From NCBI RefSeq assembly GCF_001742145.1, contig NZ_CP015749.1, forward strand, positions 1,178,001-1,242,000: 64,000 nt of DNA. The letters are read 5' to 3'. A program made the translations under genes and the position numbers. Below the pieces are notes generated by a model. It saw only the letters and a list, made by a program, of their open reading frames with translations, did no database searches and was not told where the DNA came from. This document shows positions 20,172 through 29,952 of the stretch, one piece after another. Positions within the stretch are counted from its first letter, which is position 1; every line of letters starts with the position of its first letter. The stretch is from Pectobacterium parmentieri (lineage in GTDB: Bacteria > Pseudomonadota > Gammaproteobacteria > Enterobacterales > Enterobacteriaceae).

Positions 20172-20197
20172 AACCGGATGGATGTGCTCATCCGGTT
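20172..20197 (+). terminator. Terminator between ribE and cfa
   Basis: AACCGGATG and CATCCGGTT form a stem followed by a pyrimidine-rich CCTCTTCTTCTC. The T-run is imperfect. Confidence 0.6.
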
Positions 20198-20207
20198 CCT
20201 CTTCTTC

Positions 20208-21362
20208 TCAACGCAAAACGCGTAATCCACCGTCAATGCCATTAATGCTGAAGACGACCTGCCAGAGCTGAAGATCTCTTGCTCTGAAGGCTCCGGCACA
20301 CGCGTTCAGATAGTAGCTGAACATCCGACGGAAGCGGGCAGTATAGCGTGTGGAAAGCTGGGGCCATCCTTGCTGAAAGCGCGTATGCCACGCCATTAAT
20401 GTGCGATCGTAATCGGTGCCGAAGTTGTGCCAGTCCTCCATCACCATGTAAGGCTCGCTTGCCTGCGCAATGTGCTGGATGGATGGAATACAGCCGTGGG
20501 GGAAGATGTATTTATGCATCCAGGGATCGTTACTATAAGAGGCCGTTTTGTTGCCCCCGATGGTATGTAACAGGAACAACCCATCTGGCTTTAGATTACG
20601 CCGCACGACGCTAAAGTAGTTGTCATAGTTGCGCGGCCCGACATGCTCAAACATGCCTACCGATACTGCGCGGTCAAATTGCCGATCGAGATCGCGGTAA
20701 TCCTGTAACGCAATGATGACATCCAGCCCCTGACAGCGCTGTTGTGCCAGCGTCTGCTGTTCCCTGGAAATGGTGATGCCATACACGGAAACACCGTAGC
20801 GACGTGCCGCGAACTCAGCAAGCCCGCCCCAGCCGCAGCCGATATCCAGCAGAGACATGCCGGGCTTGAGCTGAAGTTTTTCGCAAATCAGGGTGAGCTT
20901 ATCTTCCTGCGCGCATTCCAACGTTTGCGCTTGTTTCCAGTAAGCGCAGGAATATTGCATGTAAGGATCCAGCATCAGGGCAAAAAGGTCATTACCCAAA
21001 TCGTAATGCCGTTCGCCGACCACTCGGGCGCGTCGGTGGGATTGTAAATTCGTGACGCGAGCGGCGGCGATCCTCATAAGATCGCGCAGACGGCGGGGGA
21101 GTGTATTCTTTAGCCCGGCGCGTAGGACGAGATGGAAAAAGATATCCAGCCGTTCACACTCCCACCATCCGTCCATATAGCTTTCACCTAATCCCAGCGA
21201 ACCTTTTTGCAAGACGCGTTTAAAAAAATCAGGGTGGTTGACGCAGATATCAAAAGGGCGGGGGCCGTTAATGGCGATATCCGCCGTGGCTAACCTGTCT
21301 TGCATGATGTTGAACCAGGGCGAGGTATGGCTACGCTGTTCTTTTGCATAAGGTGTACCCAT
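20208..21362 (-). CDS. cfa: Cyclopropane-fatty-acyl-phospholipid synthase
   Basis: 384 residues from ATG 21362 (MGTPYAKEQ), chosen for the AGGAGA just upstream; a longer frame to 21476 has no family support. The SAM-binding LDIGCGWGG, the conserved SLGLGESYMDGWWEC and the C-terminal YYLNACAGAFRARDLQLWQ are diagnostic. It methylenates unsaturated acyl chains of membrane phospholipids from SAM. Confidence 0.96.
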   Translation of the reverse strand: MGTPYAKEQRSHTSPWFNIMQDRLATADIAINGPRPFDICVNHPDFFKRVLQKGSLGLGESYMDGWWECERLDIFFHLVLRAGLKNTLPRRLRDLMRIAAARVTNLQSHRRARVVGERHYDLGNDLFALMLDPYMQYSCAYWKQAQTLECAQEDKLTLICEKLQLKPGMSLLDIGCGWGGLAEFAARRYGVSVYGITISREQQTLAQQRCQGLDVIIALQDYRDLDRQFDRAVSVGMFEHVGPRNYDNYFSVVRRNLKPDGLFLLHTIGGNKTASYSNDPWMHKYIFPHGCIPSIQHIAQASEPYMVMEDWHNFGTDYDRTLMAWHTRFQQGWPQLSTRYTARFRRMFSYYLNACAGAFRARDLQLWQVVFSINGIDGGLRVLR

Positions 21363-21679
21363 GATGTCTCCTAAATTTTTCACGTGTGAAAGTATGGAAA
21401 AACATACCTGGACAGCACTTACCGCAGCCGATGTATCGGCTGTCACCAGAGAAAAATGAAGAAGACATTTGCACATAAGCAGGTGGTTATCTGCCCATTG
21501 GCAAAAAACGCGTATCCGCTTACTTACGTGCGGCTATCGCTATTTGGGGTGTTATCAGTGAAAGTGAAACGCAGTTTTCAGTTTAAATCTGCTTCAGCCA
21601 ACGTACAAGAAAATTGGCTGAAGCTGACAAGGGAAGCAGGCAGGAATTAAGAAAATCGGTCTATGTTGGATCGCCGAGG
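21363..21679. other. Intergenic region without a supported gene
   Basis: These 317 bases carry the cfa promoter region and no convincing gene. In E. coli ydhB (LysR) and ydhC (MFS) lie here; both are absent. Confidence 0.6.
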
Positions 21680-22705
21680 TTAGCGGCGATAATCGCGGAA
21701 CGGGCCGTCGGCAACCGAGCGGCGTTCAATCAGCGTCGGATGCACTTCAATGACGTGTGCATCTTCGCGCTTGCTGGTAATCCGATCCAGCAACATAGAG
21801 AAGGCGGATTGGCCCAGACGCTCTTTCGGCTGATGGATGGTAGTCAGTGCCGGTGTAAAGAAACGCGCGTGACGCACATTGTCATAACCGATCACCGAAA
21901 TGTCCTGTGGTACACGTAACCCCAATTCGTCTGCCGCACAAATGGCACCCATCGCCATGATGTCGCCACCACAGAATACGGCGGTGGGTCGCTGTTTTTG
22001 CGCGAGAATCTGATGCATGGCTTTATAACCGGATTCCGGTTCAAAATCGCCCCGCACGACCCATTCATCGCGCACGGTGATGTCGGCTTCCTTCAGGGCT
22101 TTTAAAAAGCCAAGGTAGCGCCCGTTCCCCGTGTTGCGCTCTTGTATCCCTGGGATGGCACCGATATCCCGATGGCCGCGTTCAATCAGATAGCGACCCG
22201 CCATATAGCCGCCTTCAAAGGCGTTATCGATGATGGTATCGGTGAAATCGCTGTGCATCTGCCCCCAGTCCATGACGACCATGGGAATGCTGCGATAATC
22301 TTCCAACATGCCCAAGAGTTCTGGCGGGTATTCGGCACACATGACCAGCAGGCCGTCGACGCGTTTTTGCGCCAGCATCGAGAGATAAGCGCGCTGTTTA
22401 CCGATGTCGTTATGAGAATTACACAGCACCAGCGTGTAACCTTTGGCATAACAACTGTTTTCGACTGCTTCAATGATCTCAGCGAAATAGGGTGCTTCGC
22501 TGGATGTGGCCAGCAAGCCGATAGATTTAGTGTGATTAACTTTGAGGCTGCGGGCGACGGCGCTGGGCGAATAGTGCAATTCCTTGATTGCTGCCCTGAC
22601 GGCTGCCTTAGTCTCTTCGGCGACGAAACGTGTTTTATTGATCACGTGCGATACGGTTGTGGTGGAAACGCCAGCACGTTTTGCCACATCTTTAATCGTT
22701 GCCAT
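21680..22705 (-). CDS. purR: Purine repressor PurR, LacI family
   Basis: 341 residues, equal to E. coli PurR. The N-terminal helix-turn-helix [20 protein letters not shown] and hinge helix ([10 protein letters not shown]) contact DNA. The periplasmic-binding-like domain binds hypoxanthine or guanine as corepressor. It represses purine biosynthesis genes and its own gene. A PUR-box-like site lies 45-60 bases upstream of its start. Confidence 0.96.
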   Translation of the reverse strand: MATIKDVAKRAGVSTTTVSHVINKTRFVAEETKAAVRAAIKELHYSPSAVARSLKVNHTKSIGLLATSSEAPYFAEIIEAVENSCYAKGYTLVLCNSHNDIGKQRAYLSMLAQKRVDGLLVMCAEYPPELLGMLEDYRSIPMVVMDWGQMHSDFTDTIIDNAFEGGYMAGRYLIERGHRDIGAIPGIQERNTGNGRYLGFLKALKEADITVRDEWVVRGDFEPESGYKAMHQILAQKQRPTAVFCGGDIMAMGAICAADELGLRVPQDISVIGYDNVRHARFFTPALTTIHQPKERLGQSAFSMLLDRITSKREDAHVIEVHPTLIERRSVADGPFRDYRR

Positions 22706-22749
22706 CTAAAAATGACTCCTGAACTTACCTGTTACAGACGTAAGTATAT

Positions 22750-22765
22750 TGTTAATCGTTTGCCT
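22750..22765 (-). promoter_or_regulatory. PUR box, PurR autoregulatory operator
   Basis: Minus strand reads AGGCAAACGATTAACA, matching the PurR consensus ANGCAANCGNTTNCNT at ten of twelve fixed positions, and close to the purR O1 operator of E. coli. The stretch 22766-23096 otherwise shows no gene. Confidence 0.7.
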
Positions 22766-23096
22766 ACGTTTAAAGTTCTTCTTCTAAGCTAAAAAACAGG
22801 ATTTCAGAAGGAGAGTGCCGAATGTTATACCGAAGGGATCTGGCTTGACGTTTTTCGACTGATACGCAGCGCTTTCATAAACAGCGGATTGTGTCCGATT
22901 TATCATGAAAGTGAAAGGGCTAATTTATACTATTAGTGACGCATTCGTCGGAGATTTTTCGCTAGAATTATGAAAGAATCATAATAACCCTATTATTTGT
23001 CGCCTTAACTGCCTAAGCAGATTCGGCTGTGAAGGGGGCGTCTTTTTTTTCAGATGAAGTTTCAGATGAAATTTGTTTGCTAATAAGGAGTGGTTT

Positions 23097-23186
23097 ATGG
23101 ATACAGATCTGAAGATGTCTTTGCTGACAACCGTCGGCTCGTTGGCTGTGATCATCGCGTTTAGTTTCATTGCGGTGTTGAACTAA
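23097..23186 (+). CDS. ynhF: YnhF family small membrane protein
   Basis: 29-codon gene: ATG after TAAGGAGTGGTTT, beginning MDTDLKMSLLTTVGSLAV, a single hydrophobic membrane segment. It aligns with E. coli YnhF (MSTDLKFSLVTT..., 29 residues) and sits at the same place after purR. Function unknown; too short for usual gene callers. Confidence 0.85.
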   Translation: MDTDLKMSLLTTVGSLAVIIAFSFIAVLN

Positions 23187-23276
23187 TCCTTCAGTGCTTT
23201 TGCGCGGGTTAGGTATTCAGACAGGTTTATGGCGAATAAACGTGTCTGAATACGCTTCTGTTCGACGAATCGTCTC

Positions 23277-24128
23277 TTAACGAATCGTCTGTGGTGTCAC
23301 TACGCGACGCGCTCCAACATAGTGCTCCTGCCAATAATCTTCACTTAGCTTGCTGATACGAATATCTGAACCTGTACGCGGTGACTGGATAAATTTGCCT
23401 TCCCCCAGATAAACCCCGACGTGATCGGCCGCACCACGATTATTGATGCGGAAGAAGACCAGATCGCCACTTTCCAGATCACTCTTTTTAATCGGCGCGG
23501 CATCACGCAGATGGTACATTTCGTTTGCGGTGCGTGGGATTTGGATCTTAACGACATCTTTATACGCGTAATAGACCAGTCCGCTACAGTCGAATCCGGT
23601 AAAAGGAGATGAACCGCCCCAGTGGTAAGGTTTACCGATCTGGCTCATCAACTTATTCATTGCTGTCGTTTTGGCGTGCTGATAGCGTTTTTTATGTGCC
23701 GCACTCAGCGTCATCCCTTTTTCTGTGGTTGGTGGCTCTTTATCCACTTTCCCTTTGAGCGTGGCCTTCTTCAACCCGGTTTTGACTCTGGTCTGTGCGA
23801 TTGTTTGCTTATCTTCTCCAGATTTCAGCTTTTTAAGGTTTTTTCTCACTAGCGCAGGTGTGTTGCCTTGCGTCCGTGATGATGCCTTTTCTGTCGATTT
23901 GTTCGCCGTGCGAGATTTGGTTTTATTGCTGACTGCGATGGGTTCTGGTTTTTTGCTTTTGATTGGCGTCGGTGATTTAGCATTACCCTTTGTTTGACGA
24001 CCTTTCTTATTCGTTTCTTCAACGGTGCTTTTCTTCGGTGCAGAATGCGGGGTATGCGGCGCAGCCTGAACGATGTTCAGGGATAGGTTGCTGAAAAATA
24101 ATATAAAAAGAGTAATAAATAAGCGCAT
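23277..24128 (-). CDS. mepH: Murein DD-endopeptidase MepH, NlpC/P60 family
   Basis: 283 residues. A signal peptide (MRLFITLFILFFSNLSLNIVQAA) leads to a long basic Lys/Thr-rich linker (about 25-140) and a C-terminal NlpC/P60 domain with catalytic Cys181 in GFDCSGLVYY and His236 in ADHVGVYLG. It cleaves D-Ala-mDAP crosslinks in peptidoglycan in the periplasm. E. coli MepH is 271 residues. The linker is slightly longer and of low complexity here. In E. coli sodB lies next to it; sodB is absent. Confidence 0.9.
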   Translation of the reverse strand: MRLFITLFILFFSNLSLNIVQAAPHTPHSAPKKSTVEETNKKGRQTKGNAKSPTPIKSKKPEPIAVSNKTKSRTANKSTEKASSRTQGNTPALVRKNLKKLKSGEDKQTIAQTRVKTGLKKATLKGKVDKEPPTTEKGMTLSAAHKKRYQHAKTTAMNKLMSQIGKPYHWGGSSPFTGFDCSGLVYYAYKDVVKIQIPRTANEMYHLRDAAPIKKSDLESGDLVFFRINNRGAADHVGVYLGEGKFIQSPRTGSDIRISKLSEDYWQEHYVGARRVVTPQTIR

Positions 24129-24417
24129 AATAAAAGTGACCGAACATAATCCTTAACTCGCTCAATCCGCACAGTATTCCTGAAAACGGCGTCATAAAAA
24201 AGTGGGCACGGTCGCTTTATTCATACAGAATAGTGAAAAAACGTTAATAGTTATTTTTTCGTTTGATTTATCAGCGTTTTCTGGCGTTGATTTCATCAAT
24301 GCTGAATAATCGAGATAGAAAAATAACCCTACAAAAAATGGCGTTTTTTTGTAGCCAGTGGCATCGGTACAATATCATTGAGTCAATGTCGCTGTCTTAA
24401 CACTCTGACGGCGACTC

Positions 24418-24444
24418 ATGGCTAGCGTTTTGGACGTTAGCCAT
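24418..24444 (+). other. Hairpin in grxD 5' region
   Basis: ATGGCTAGCG and CGTTAGCCAT (one G-T pair) make a stem with a 7-base loop about 16 bases before the grxD ribosome site. There is no T-tract, so it is unlikely to terminate. The rest of 24129-24469 is the divergent mepH/grxD promoter region with no gene. Confidence 0.45.
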
Positions 24445-24469
24445 CCTATAGATTTAAGGAAGCAAAAAG

Positions 24470-24820
24470 ATGACGACACCGACAATTGAAAAAATTCAGC
24501 GCCAAATTGCTGAAAACCCGATTCTGCTGTACATGAAAGGTTCCCCAAAATTGCCAAGCTGCGGTTTTTCTGCACAGACCGTTCAGGCATTGTCTTCTTG
24601 TGGCGAACGCTTTGCTTATGTTGATATTTTACAGAACCCGGATATTCGTGCTGAGCTGCCAAAATACGCGAACTGGCCGACATTCCCACAGTTGTGGGTG
24701 GACGGCGAGCTGGTTGGCGGTTGTGATATCGTGGTTGAAATGTTTCAGCGCGGTGAACTGCAACAACTGATCAAAGAAACGGCTGATAAATACAAAGCGC
24801 AGCAGGCCGAGCAAGAGTAA
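24470..24820 (+). CDS. grxD: Monothiol glutaredoxin 4
   Basis: 116 residues with the monothiol CGFS active site (Cys31) in LPSCGFSAQ, and the TFPQLWVDGELVGGCD region that holds glutathione and [2Fe-2S]. It acts with BolA proteins in iron-sulfur trafficking. AAGGAAG ribosome site. It stands opposite rnt as in E. coli. Confidence 0.96.
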   Translation: MTTPTIEKIQRQIAENPILLYMKGSPKLPSCGFSAQTVQALSSCGERFAYVDILQNPDIRAELPKYANWPTFPQLWVDGELVGGCDIVVEMFQRGELQQLIKETADKYKAQQAEQE

Positions 24821-24882
24821 TGCTTTAAGCATATGTAATAACAATGCTAAGTATTGTTATGTTGTGAGCGTGAATATTCCAG

Positions 24883-24913
24883 CGGGTGCCTTATGGCACC
24901 CGTTGTTTTTTTA
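24883..24913 (+). terminator. Intrinsic terminator after grxD
   Basis: CGGGTGCC-TTAT-GGCACCCG stem followed by TTGTTTTTTT. Confidence 0.88.
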
Positions 24914-24933
24914 CCACTAATTTTCGCGTTTTC

Positions 24934-25605
24934 TCAGTCTTCGGTTGACGCGTCTTCGGCAGCGTTTTCTTCCAGCGCAAGTGGCCACCCACCCAGACGT
25001 TTCCAGCGATTAACCAACTCACAGAATAATAATGCGGTCTGGTTGGTGTCATACAGCGCGGAGTGCGCCTGGCTGGAATCAAACGCAATGCCGGCGGTAA
25101 TACAGGCTTTAGCCAGAACCGTCTGGCCCAGAACCAGCCCGCTGAGCGCGGCGGTATCGAACGTGGCGAAAGGGTGGAACGGGTTACGTTTCAGGCTACA
25201 ACGATCCGCTGCCGCTGCCATAAAACTGTGATCGAACGTGGCATTATGCGCCACGATAATCGCGCGGTTACAGCCCTGATCTTTAATCCCTTTACGCACA
25301 ACTTTGAAAATTTCGTGCAGCGCATCGTATTCGCTCACCGCGCCGCGTAGCGGATTGGTGGGATCAATACCGTTAAACGCCAGCGCTGCAGGCTCTAGAA
25401 TCGCACCTTCGAATGGCTCAACATGAAAATGTAGGGTTTCATCTGGCTGTAACCAACCGTCTTGATCCATTTTTAATGTTACCGCCGCGACTTCCAGCAA
25501 GGCATCGGTTTTCGCATTAAACCCAGCGGTTTCAACATCAATCACTACCGGGTAAAACCCACGAAAACGGCCGCTCAGGGCGTTCAGATCACTTTTATCA
25601 GCCAT
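24934..25605 (-). CDS. rnt: Ribonuclease T
   Basis: 223 residues from ATG 25605 ([19 protein letters not shown]), the family N-terminus; the frame runs 27 codons further upstream without support. DEDD exonuclease motifs: VIDVETAG (Asp23, Glu25), [11 protein letters not shown], and AHSALYD. It trims tRNA 3' ends and other stable RNAs. The C-terminus is a little longer and more acidic than in E. coli (215). Confidence 0.96.
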   Translation of the reverse strand: MADKSDLNALSGRFRGFYPVVIDVETAGFNAKTDALLEVAAVTLKMDQDGWLQPDETLHFHVEPFEGAILEPAALAFNGIDPTNPLRGAVSEYDALHEIFKVVRKGIKDQGCNRAIIVAHNATFDHSFMAAAADRCSLKRNPFHPFATFDTAALSGLVLGQTVLAKACITAGIAFDSSQAHSALYDTNQTALLFCELVNRWKRLGGWPLALEENAAEDASTED

Positions 25606-25764
25606 TTGTCTCTTAATTGTCAGCAAAACGCAGCGCGCATTATTGCAAATTTTGACCGGAGATGCAGCATGCCCGTTGGCTTTCAAACGGTGGAAATAGC
25701 AGAAGACAGGAGGAATCGAAGGAGGAGAACAGGTGCCGATGCAGCACCTGTAGAATACGGGATA

Positions 25765-26172
25765 TTAGTGACCGATGCCGTTACCGGCGTGGGCGTTCTC
25801 GATCAATTCGATTTTATAACCGTCTGGATCTTCGATGAATGCGATAACGGTAGTACCGCCTTTGACTGGGCCAGCTTCACGCGTCACATTGCCACCTGCT
25901 TTACGGATACGCTCACAGGTTGCGGCAACATCGTCAACGCCCAACGCGATATGACCATAGGCGTTGCCTAAATCATAGCTGTCGACGCCCCAGTTGTAGG
26001 TCAGTTCGATAACGGCACCTTCGCTCTCTTCGGTATAACCGACGAAAGCCAGTGTGTATTTGTATTCGGTATTTTCGCTGGTGCGTAGTACACGCATTCC
26101 CAGAATCTGGGTATAGAAATCAATAGAACGTTGTAAATCGCCAACACGCAGCATGGTATGAAGTAAACGCAT
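25765..26172 (-). CDS. gloA: Lactoylglutathione lyase (glyoxalase I)
   Basis: 135 residues from ATG 26172 ([16 protein letters not shown]). Metal ligands are His5, the Glu in VIELTYNW, His in AYGHIALGV and Glu in YKIELIE, the set of the nickel-type enzyme. It isomerises the methylglyoxal-glutathione hemithioacetal to S-lactoylglutathione. Confidence 0.96.
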   Translation of the reverse strand: MRLLHTMLRVGDLQRSIDFYTQILGMRVLRTSENTEYKYTLAFVGYTEESEGAVIELTYNWGVDSYDLGNAYGHIALGVDDVAATCERIRKAGGNVTREAGPVKGGTTVIAFIEDPDGYKIELIENAHAGNGIGH

Positions 26173-26461
26173 AATGCCCTCGTTAAAAAAGTGCAACAAA
26201 AGGGAAGTATAGCGTTGTGGCTCTGGTGAGTCCAAGCTGTTGGGATGATGCTAAAAATGCGACACGATGGTGAGGTTTGTGTTAAAACGTACTAACCGGA
26301 GGGGTTAATTGCGCTGTAGGGGAATTTTAGGCTACCTTGCGTATAAAAAAATCGTCAGTGATTACAATGCTTATCTAATTATTTTCATTGTGACGGTCCG
26401 TTTGGGCTTGCCAGCAGTAAAGAACAGGGCTTCAATAAATAGAGTTGTCGCGGGAGGTAGT

Positions 26462-26701
26462 GTGCCAGAGCAACTTGAACTCTTTGTTGTCCCTAATCCG
26501 TGCCGTGGTATTTGTCAGGCGGATGACAGCGGATATTGTCGCGGTTGCTTTCGCAGCCGTAACGAACGCTTTAGTTGGAGCCAAATGAGTGATGCGCAGA
26601 AACAGGATGTGCTGCGTTTGTGTCGGCAAAGAATGAAACGGTCACAGCGTTCAGAAAAAACCGATACACCAGCAGAGTCCCATCAGCCATCGTTGTTTTA
26701 A
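26462..26701 (+). CDS. DUF1289 family protein YdhL
   Basis: 79 residues from GTG 26462 (VPEQLELFVVPNPCRGIC), which has GGGAGG six bases upstream and gives exactly the E. coli YdhL length. The longer frame from 26309 begins at TTG without family support. Four cysteines, CRGIC....YCRGC, suggest a small metal-binding site. Function unknown. Confidence 0.88.
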   Translation: MPEQLELFVVPNPCRGICQADDSGYCRGCFRSRNERFSWSQMSDAQKQDVLRLCRQRMKRSQRSEKTDTPAESHQPSLF

Positions 26702-26931
26702 GCCATATTGTCTTAGATGATCTATTTACGTGAAATTTTGTTTAAGCAACGCAGGCGCGTTCGATTGAATAAAATAAGCCTAAGATCATTTTTAAAAGGC
26801 GTTTATTTGATAGAATCGCTTTCCGTGAAGGTTCTATTTTTACGATAATAATATCGTTTTTTTATTCTTATAAATCAGAGTTGATTGCAATCCAGGGATA
26901 TAACTTAGCGTGCTAACAATAAGGAGAGGTG

Positions 26932-27369
26932 ATGGAATTGCCATTAGGATCTGATTTAGCTCGTCTGGTGCGCGTGTGGCGTGCACTGGTCGATCACCGA
27001 TTAAAACCACTTGAACTGACTCAGACGCATTGGGTCACGTTGCATAACATATACCACTTACCCCCCGGCCAGTCGCAGATTCAATTGGCTAAAGCAATCG
27101 GTATTGAGCAACCCTCATTAGTCCGAACATTGGATCAACTTGAGGAGAAGGGGTTAATCACTCGCCACGTTTGTGCTCACGATCGTCGGGCAAAACGTAT
27201 TATGCTGACCGAATCAGCAGAACCAATAATACAGGCAGTCAATGGTGTAATTAGTCATACACGAAGTGAGGTGTTATTTGGAATTACGCCGGAACAGGTT
27301 GATGAATTAGCGCTGTTGGTTGCGCGTCTTGAGAAAAATATATTGGCATTACATGAAAATCAAGTGTAA
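26932..27369 (+). CDS. slyA: MarR-family transcriptional regulator SlyA (Hor/Rap type)
   Basis: 145 residues with AAGGAG before ATG 26932 (an in-frame GTG stands just ahead). Near identity to SlyA in the winged helix: [28 protein letters not shown] and DRRAKRI. In Pectobacterium the orthologue Hor activates carbapenem production and plant-wall-degrading enzymes, often by displacing H-NS. The AT-rich region before it (26702-26931) is its promoter. Confidence 0.95.
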   Translation: MELPLGSDLARLVRVWRALVDHRLKPLELTQTHWVTLHNIYHLPPGQSQIQLAKAIGIEQPSLVRTLDQLEEKGLITRHVCAHDRRAKRIMLTESAEPIIQAVNGVISHTRSEVLFGITPEQVDELALLVARLEKNILALHENQV

Positions 27370-27457
27370 CTAAATTTGGGTTACGCAGAGGGAGAATAAA
27401 ATCCCGGTAATATTACTGATACCAATTATTGGTTATTTATTCCGGGAATTGTTTATT

Positions 27458-27500
27458 CGTTGTGACGATCGCCGCAAAAAGCGGCGATCGTCACACAACG
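27458..27500. terminator. Bidirectional terminator between slyA and slyB
   Basis: CGTTGTGACGATCGCCGC and GCGGCGATCGTCA-CA-CAACG form a long near-perfect stem with an AAAAA loop and a two-base bulge in the convergent gap. It ends at the slyB stop codon. Confidence 0.75.
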
Positions 27501-27968
27501 TTAGCGTGGCGAGACAGTGATGCTGCGGCCATTGCTGGCCATGGCAACACGTTGGCCTGCGCTGAATTTCGTATCGCCCTGTTTCTGTACCACCATAATG
27601 GTACTGCCGTCATCACGACGGATTTCCAGCTCTACGCCCTGTGTACGGTTCAGCGCACCTGTCGCGCTTTGACCCGCAACCCCACCCGCTACGGCACCCG
27701 CCGCTGTCGCCAGACTACGACCGGAACCACCGCCGATAGTATTACCCAGGAAACCACCCAGTACAGCACCGCCCAGCGCGCCGATAACGTTAGAATCTTC
27801 CCCCGCCTGAATCTGAACCGGACGCATAGAAACGATGGTGCCGTAAGTAACGGTCTGCACCTGTTTAGCTTCGGATGCGCTGTACACATCACCGGAAAGC
27901 GTACTGGTATTAGCACAACCAGCGAGCGTGATACCCGCAAGGGTAACCACAAGCAAACGCTTCATCAT
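27501..27968 (-). CDS. slyB: Outer membrane lipoprotein SlyB
   Basis: 155 residues, same as E. coli. A signal peptide with lipobox LAGC (Cys18) is followed by glycine-rich segments (GALGGAVLGGFLGNTIGGGSG) of the glycine-zipper 2TM domain. It is an outer-membrane lipoprotein induced by low magnesium through PhoP in relatives. Two ATG codons are in tandem; the first matches the family length. Confidence 0.95.
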   Translation of the reverse strand: MMKRLLVVTLAGITLAGCANTSTLSGDVYSASEAKQVQTVTYGTIVSMRPVQIQAGEDSNVIGALGGAVLGGFLGNTIGGGSGRSLATAAGAVAGGVAGQSATGALNRTQGVELEIRRDDGSTIMVVQKQGDTKFSAGQRVAMASNGRSITVSPR

Positions 27969-28105
27969 AATAAAAACTCCTTAATAGCGAATATGTCGGG
28001 CTGGCTCAGCCTCGGCCGACGCAGTGTTATACCCATAAATTATGGTCTGGCTCAGAGTAGCATGCCACTCTTTTTACTCTTTTTTTCAGAATATAAGAGT
28101 GCGCT

Positions 28106-28122
28106 TAAATTGCGTCTAAACA
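28106..28122 (-). promoter_or_regulatory. PhoP-box-like site upstream of slyB
   Basis: The minus strand reads TGTTTA-GACGC-AATTTA, one base from the PhoP direct repeat (T/G)GTTTA-N5-(T/G)GTTTA in each half or better, about 138 bases before slyB. slyB belongs to the PhoP regulon in E. coli and Salmonella. The rest of the 350-base gap to anmK has no gene. Confidence 0.45.
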
Positions 28123-28318
28123 GAGGAGTAAATAGCACAACATTCGACTTTTTTTGTAGCAAATATTATCAAAACCCCACTTTTGGTTAAAACCTAATCC
28201 GTATGGCAAAAACGCAAAAAATTTAATAATTCAGCGTGTTAACGTGCTATTTTTATTCTTAACGTAACGGTTGTTATCGGTGTTCTCTTTTTAATCCCAC
28301 AGGGGAAAAGGCTATATA

Positions 28319-29431
28319 ATGAGATCAGGCAGATATATTGGCGTGATGTCCGGCACCAGTCTTGATGGTGTTGATGTTGTGCTAGCCGCGATTGACGAAC
28401 ATACGGTTGCTCAGCAGGCCAGCTACTGTCACCCGATACCCCAGGATATCAAAATGGCTATCCTGGGGATGTGTCAGGGGCAGGCAGTGACGCTGTCGGC
28501 GCTGGGCCAGTTGGATACGCGCTTGGGGATTTTGTTTGCCGAAGCGGTACTGACGTTGCTTAAAGAGACAGGGCTGGGGGCGCAGGATATTACCGCGATT
28601 GGCTGCCATGGGCAGACGGTCTGGCATGAACCTACCAGCGACGCACCGTGTACGTTGCAGATAGGCGATAATAACCGTGTCGCTGCATTAACGGGTATCA
28701 CGACCGTGGGCGATTTTCGTCGCCGCGATTTGGCTTATGGTGGGCAAGGAGCTCCACTGGTGCCATCATTCCATCATGCGCTGTTACTGCATCCTGTCGA
28801 GCGTCGTATCGTGCTCAATATCGGAGGGATCGCCAATCTGTCACTGCTGGTGCCGGGTGCGCCCGTGCGGGGTTACGATACCGGACCGGGGAATATGCTA
28901 CTGGATGCCTGGATCTGGCGGCACTGCGCACAACCGTATGATAAAGACGCCGTATGGGCGATGAGCGGTCAGGTGAATCCGCTATTGCTACGTCGGATGT
29001 TGGCCGATCCTTATTTTGCGTTACGGGCACCGAAAAGCACCGGACGTGAGTATTTCAATCTGGGCTGGTTGGAAAGAATGCTGGCTGGCCTGCCACCGAT
29101 TGCGCCGCAAGATGTTCAGGCGACGCTGGTTGAACTGACGGCCATGAGCATTGCTGAGCAGGTGCTACTGGTTGGTGGATGTGAGCGTTTATTAGTCTGT
29201 GGTGGCGGTGCGCGTAACCCGCTCATTATGATGCGCCTCTCGGCCCTATTGTCGGGTATCGAAGTCAGCAGTACGGATGAATATGGCGTGAGTGGCGATG
29301 ATATGGAGGCGCTGGCATTTGCCTGGCTGGCGTCGCGAACGCTATCGGGATTGTCGGGCAATCTGCCGTCCGTCACGGGGGCGAGTCAGGAAACGGTGTT
29401 AGGCGCGATTTATCCGAGCAATGTGGATTAA
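28319..29431 (+). CDS. anmK: Anhydro-N-acetylmuramic acid kinase
   Basis: 370 residues. N-terminal [14 protein letters not shown] is the phosphate-binding signature, [11 protein letters not shown] and GYDTGPGN complete the active site. It cleaves and phosphorylates 1,6-anhydroMurNAc to MurNAc 6-phosphate during murein recycling in the cytoplasm. Syntenic with E. coli. Confidence 0.96.
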   Translation: MRSGRYIGVMSGTSLDGVDVVLAAIDEHTVAQQASYCHPIPQDIKMAILGMCQGQAVTLSALGQLDTRLGILFAEAVLTLLKETGLGAQDITAIGCHGQTVWHEPTSDAPCTLQIGDNNRVAALTGITTVGDFRRRDLAYGGQGAPLVPSFHHALLLHPVERRIVLNIGGIANLSLLVPGAPVRGYDTGPGNMLLDAWIWRHCAQPYDKDAVWAMSGQVNPLLLRRMLADPYFALRAPKSTGREYFNLGWLERMLAGLPPIAPQDVQATLVELTAMSIAEQVLLVGGCERLLVCGGGARNPLIMMRLSALLSGIEVSSTDEYGVSGDDMEALAFAWLASRTLSGLSGNLPSVTGASQETVLGAIYPSNVD

Positions 29432-29527
29432 TCAGATTTTACCGAGAGGTTCGTGCTTATCCTCTTGTTAAACTTCAATGAGCGGCAGCGTCAACGGTCG
29501 CCATTGACAAGAATGACAGGAGGAAAA

Positions 29528-29845
29528 ATGAAACAATTGCTGACGGGAACCGCGCTGATTCTGCTGAGCGGATGTAGCTATTTTGGTCATAAACAGACAG
29601 TGGAAACGCTGCATTATCAATGTGGCACTATGCCGCTAACTGTCACGCTACAGCCGGGTGGCGAAAAGCCTGCGCAGGTGAGTTTTCTGCTGGATGGCGA
29701 ACGTTTAGCGCTTCCTCAGGTGGTGTCCGCTTCTGGCGTCAGGTACAGCAATGACACCTATACGTTCTGGAGCAAAGGCGATCGTGCATTTATCCAACGA
29801 GGTGAACGCGTTATCGTGGACGATTGCATGTTGTCACCGATGTAA
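29528..29845 (+). CDS. mliC: Membrane-bound lysozyme inhibitor of C-type lysozyme MliC
   Basis: 105 residues from ATG 29528, which has AGGAGGAAAA ahead. Lipobox LLSGC gives a lipoprotein. The mature part contains LHYQCGTMPLTV, TYTFWSKGDRAFIQRG of the MliC fold; the conserved loop Ser/Lys residues block host lysozyme. Longer upstream frame (29453) is not supported. Confidence 0.93.
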   Translation: MKQLLTGTALILLSGCSYFGHKQTVETLHYQCGTMPLTVTLQPGGEKPAQVSFLLDGERLALPQVVSASGVRYSNDTYTFWSKGDRAFIQRGERVIVDDCMLSPM

Positions 29846-29952
29846 CTGACACAGAACGTTAGTGGTGCCACTGCTGATTGCGATTTTTCGGGTACGGGAG
29901 CAGAATGAGGTTTTCGCCCGCTTCTGGCCCGACATTGCGATAGCAGGATATT

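Noticed and set aside
21456..21650. 64-codon frame between cfa and purR
   Set aside because: No ribosome site, no recognisable family, and it overlaps the cfa promoter region.
23097..23186. Possible frameshift near the end of ynhF
   Set aside because: On careful reading the T-run before AGTTTCATT is three bases, which gives the full 29-residue protein.
27429..28190. 253-codon plus-strand frame
   Set aside because: It is antisense to slyB and runs through the terminator and promoter region; slyB is unambiguous.
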